A stretch of 64,000 bases of DNA from Promicromonospora sukumoe (GTDB lineage: Bacteria > Actinomycetota > Actinomycetes > Actinomycetales > Cellulomonadaceae). The stretch lies in assembly GCF_014137995.1 (NCBI RefSeq), contig NZ_JACGWV010000001.1, forward strand, positions 1,054,001 to 1,118,000, given 5' to 3'. Below, piece after piece: positions 62,962 to 64,000 of this stretch. Each line of letters begins with the position of its first letter. The first letter of the stretch is position 1. A model generated the notes under the pieces. The model saw nothing but the letters and a program-made list of their open reading frames with translations. It was not told where the DNA came from and ran no database searches. Position numbers and translations under genes: made by a program.

Positions 62962-63000
62962 GCGGCCTGATCTGTGAACAGATCCTGCACGGCAGGCCGC
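62962..63000 (+). other. Stem-loop between ftsW and murG
   Basis: Outer stem GCGGCCTG (62962-62969) with CAGGCCGC (62993-63000); inner perfect hairpin GATCTGT-GA-ACAGATC (62969-62984). No U-tract follows, so it may be an attenuating or processing element and not a full terminator. 96 bases separate the two genes, whereas most other junctions in this block overlap. Confidence 0.55.
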
Positions 63001-63046
63001 GTCGCGATCGATTCGCCCGGGCCCGGGCGACGACGAGAAGGTGATG

Positions 63047-64000
63047 ATGAGCTCAGCAGTTGTGTCGGTGGTGCTTGCCGGAGGCGGCACCGCGGGACAC
63101 GTGAACCCCTTGCTCGCGGTGGCCGACGAGGTGCGGCGCCGCCAGCCCGGCGCGCGCGTGCTCGCGCTCGGTACCACGACCGGCCTGGAGGCCGACCTCG
63201 TGCCGGCGCGCGGCTACGAGCTGCGCCCGATCCCGCGCGTGCCGCTGCCGCGCCGCCCCAGCCCCGAGCTGCTGCGGCTGCCGGGCCGGCTGACGGCGGC
63301 GGTGCGGGCCGCGGAGGACGCGATCGACGAGATCGACGCCCAGGCCGTGATTGGCTTCGGCGGGTACGTCGCCACCCCGGCCTACCTCGCGGCCAAGCGC
63401 AAGGGCGTGCCGATCGTGATCCACGAGCAGAACGCCCGGCCCGGCCTCGCGAACCGGCTCGGCGCCCGGTGGGCGGCCCGCGTGGGCCTCACCTTCCCCG
63501 GCACGCCGCTGCGCGGCGGCACCCTGACCGGCCTGCCGCTGCGGCAGGCCATCGCGGAGCTGGTCGAGGCGCGCGAGGCCGACGCCGCCGGGCTGCGCGC
63601 CCGCGCCGCCGCCGAGCTCGGCCTCGACCCCGCCCTGCCCACCCTCGTGGTCACCGGCGGCTCGCTGGGCGCGCTGAGCCTCAACCGCGCCGTCTCGGGC
63701 GCCGCCGCCCAGATCCTCGCGGCCGGCGCCCAGGTGCTGCACCTGACGGGCAAGGGCAAGGCCGACGAGGTGCGCGAGACCGTCGCCGGCGTCGACGCCG
63801 AGCGCTACCAGGTGCGGGAGTACCTGGAGCAGATGGAGCTCGCCTACGCCGTGGCCGACCTCGTGGTCTGCCGCTCGGGCGCCGGCTCCGTCGCCGAGCT
63901 CGCCGCCCTCGGCATCCCCGCCGTCTACGTGCCGCTGCCGATCGGCAACGGCGAGCAGCGGCTCAACGCGGCCCCGCTGGTCTCGGCGGGCGGCGGCCTG
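63047..64000 (+). CDS. murG: Lipid II synthase (GlcNAc transferase), 3'-truncated
   Basis: Open to the window end; 318 codons visible. Gly-rich loop VVLAGGGTAGHVNPLLAVAD, then GFGGYVATPAYLAA, IVIHEQNARPGLANRL, VVTGGSLGALSLNRAV, and CRSGAGSVAELAALGIPAVYVPLP (abridged), the UDP-GlcNAc-binding core. Adds GlcNAc to lipid I on the cytoplasmic face. ATG 63047 has GAGAAGG 5-8 bases upstream; ATG 63044 is equally possible. The next dcw genes (murC, ftsQ, ftsZ) would lie beyond the window. Confidence 0.96.
   Translation, partial: MSSAVVSVVLAGGGTAGHVNPLLAVADEVRRRQPGARVLALGTTTGLEADLVPARGYELRPIPRVPLPRRPSPELLRLPGRLTAAVRAAEDAIDEIDAQAVIGFGGYVATPAYLAAKRKGVPIVIHEQNARPGLANRLGARWAARVGLTFPGTPLRGGTLTGLPLRQAIAELVEAREADAAGLRARAAAELGLDPALPTLVVTGGSLGALSLNRAVSGAAAQILAAGAQVLHLTGKGKADEVRETVAGVDAERYQVREYLEQMELAYAVADLVVCRSGAGSVAELAALGIPAVYVPLPIGNGEQRLNAAPLVSAGGGL

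Overview
This is a high-GC (roughly 70% or more by eye) chromosomal window from an actinobacterium. Gene content points to Micrococcales, in the Cellulomonas/Promicromonospora/Cellulosimicrobium neighbourhood, but this is inferred and not proven. The evidence is the dcw cell-wall cluster in actinobacterial order, the MoxR/DUF58/transglutaminase, DinB and DUF3040 genes beside mraZ, several glycan-utilisation loci, many GTG starts, and a MurE substrate motif that is not the diaminopimelate type. No rRNA, tRNA, CRISPR array or intact mobile element was seen. Layout: (1) 1-6.1 kb holds the end of a sugar ABC transporter with a sulfatase, a divergent XRE regulator/methionine aminopeptidase pair, an AXE1-type esterase and a DeoR regulator. 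(2) 6.1-14.5 kb is a leftward glycan locus: two permeases, a Tat-lipoprotein binding protein, a secreted BNR_4-like protein, an FAD oxidoreductase and a LacI-like protein with no DNA-binding domain. (3) 14.7-21 kb holds regulator-plus-enzyme pairs: TetR/SnoaL-like, MmyB-type XRE with a MazG-like and a GyrI-like gene, and a P450 lacking the normal K-helix ExxR next to a sulfotransferase. (4) 21-29.4 kb holds serA, a HelD/HelR-type helicase, a REC-phosphatase/histidine kinase/Rcp1-like signalling chain and a PAC2-family gene. (5) 29.4-38.3 kb holds a cold-shock gene, a spermidine-synthase-like gene, an SOS-box-driven HEPN gene with dinB, DUF3040, and the leftward moxR-DUF58-transglutaminase operon. 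(6) 38.7-64 kb is the dcw cluster: mraZ, rsmH, ftsL, ftsI, then murE, murF, mraY, murD, ftsW and a truncated murG. The most striking feature is that the dcw cluster is split. Between ftsI and murE lie 12.8 kb of unrelated DNA. The first part is a TetR-controlled GH3 beta-glucosidase with a five-gene oligopeptide/oligosaccharide-type ABC transporter. The second part is an island of seven small genes resembling immunity proteins of polymorphic toxins (SUKH-3, YrhB/Imm35, HEAT-like and unassigned), with no toxin in view. A duplicated segment of about 110 bp, carrying a perfect palindrome of 51-55 bp with a compensatory base-pair change, occurs once before the island and once inside it. murE, on the far side, appears to have its own leaderless promoter. 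Other structure includes long perfect palindromes (43-63 bp) at convergent gene ends, probably bidirectional terminators, and one half-copy of such a palindrome read as the C-terminus of an ABC ATPase. There is a recurring leaderless start pattern (a TANNNT-like -10 box 6-7 nt before the start codon) at regulators and murE, and clear operator candidates: an SOS box between the -35 and -10 of the dinB operon, and TetR-type palindromes at 15.36 kb and 43.84 kb.
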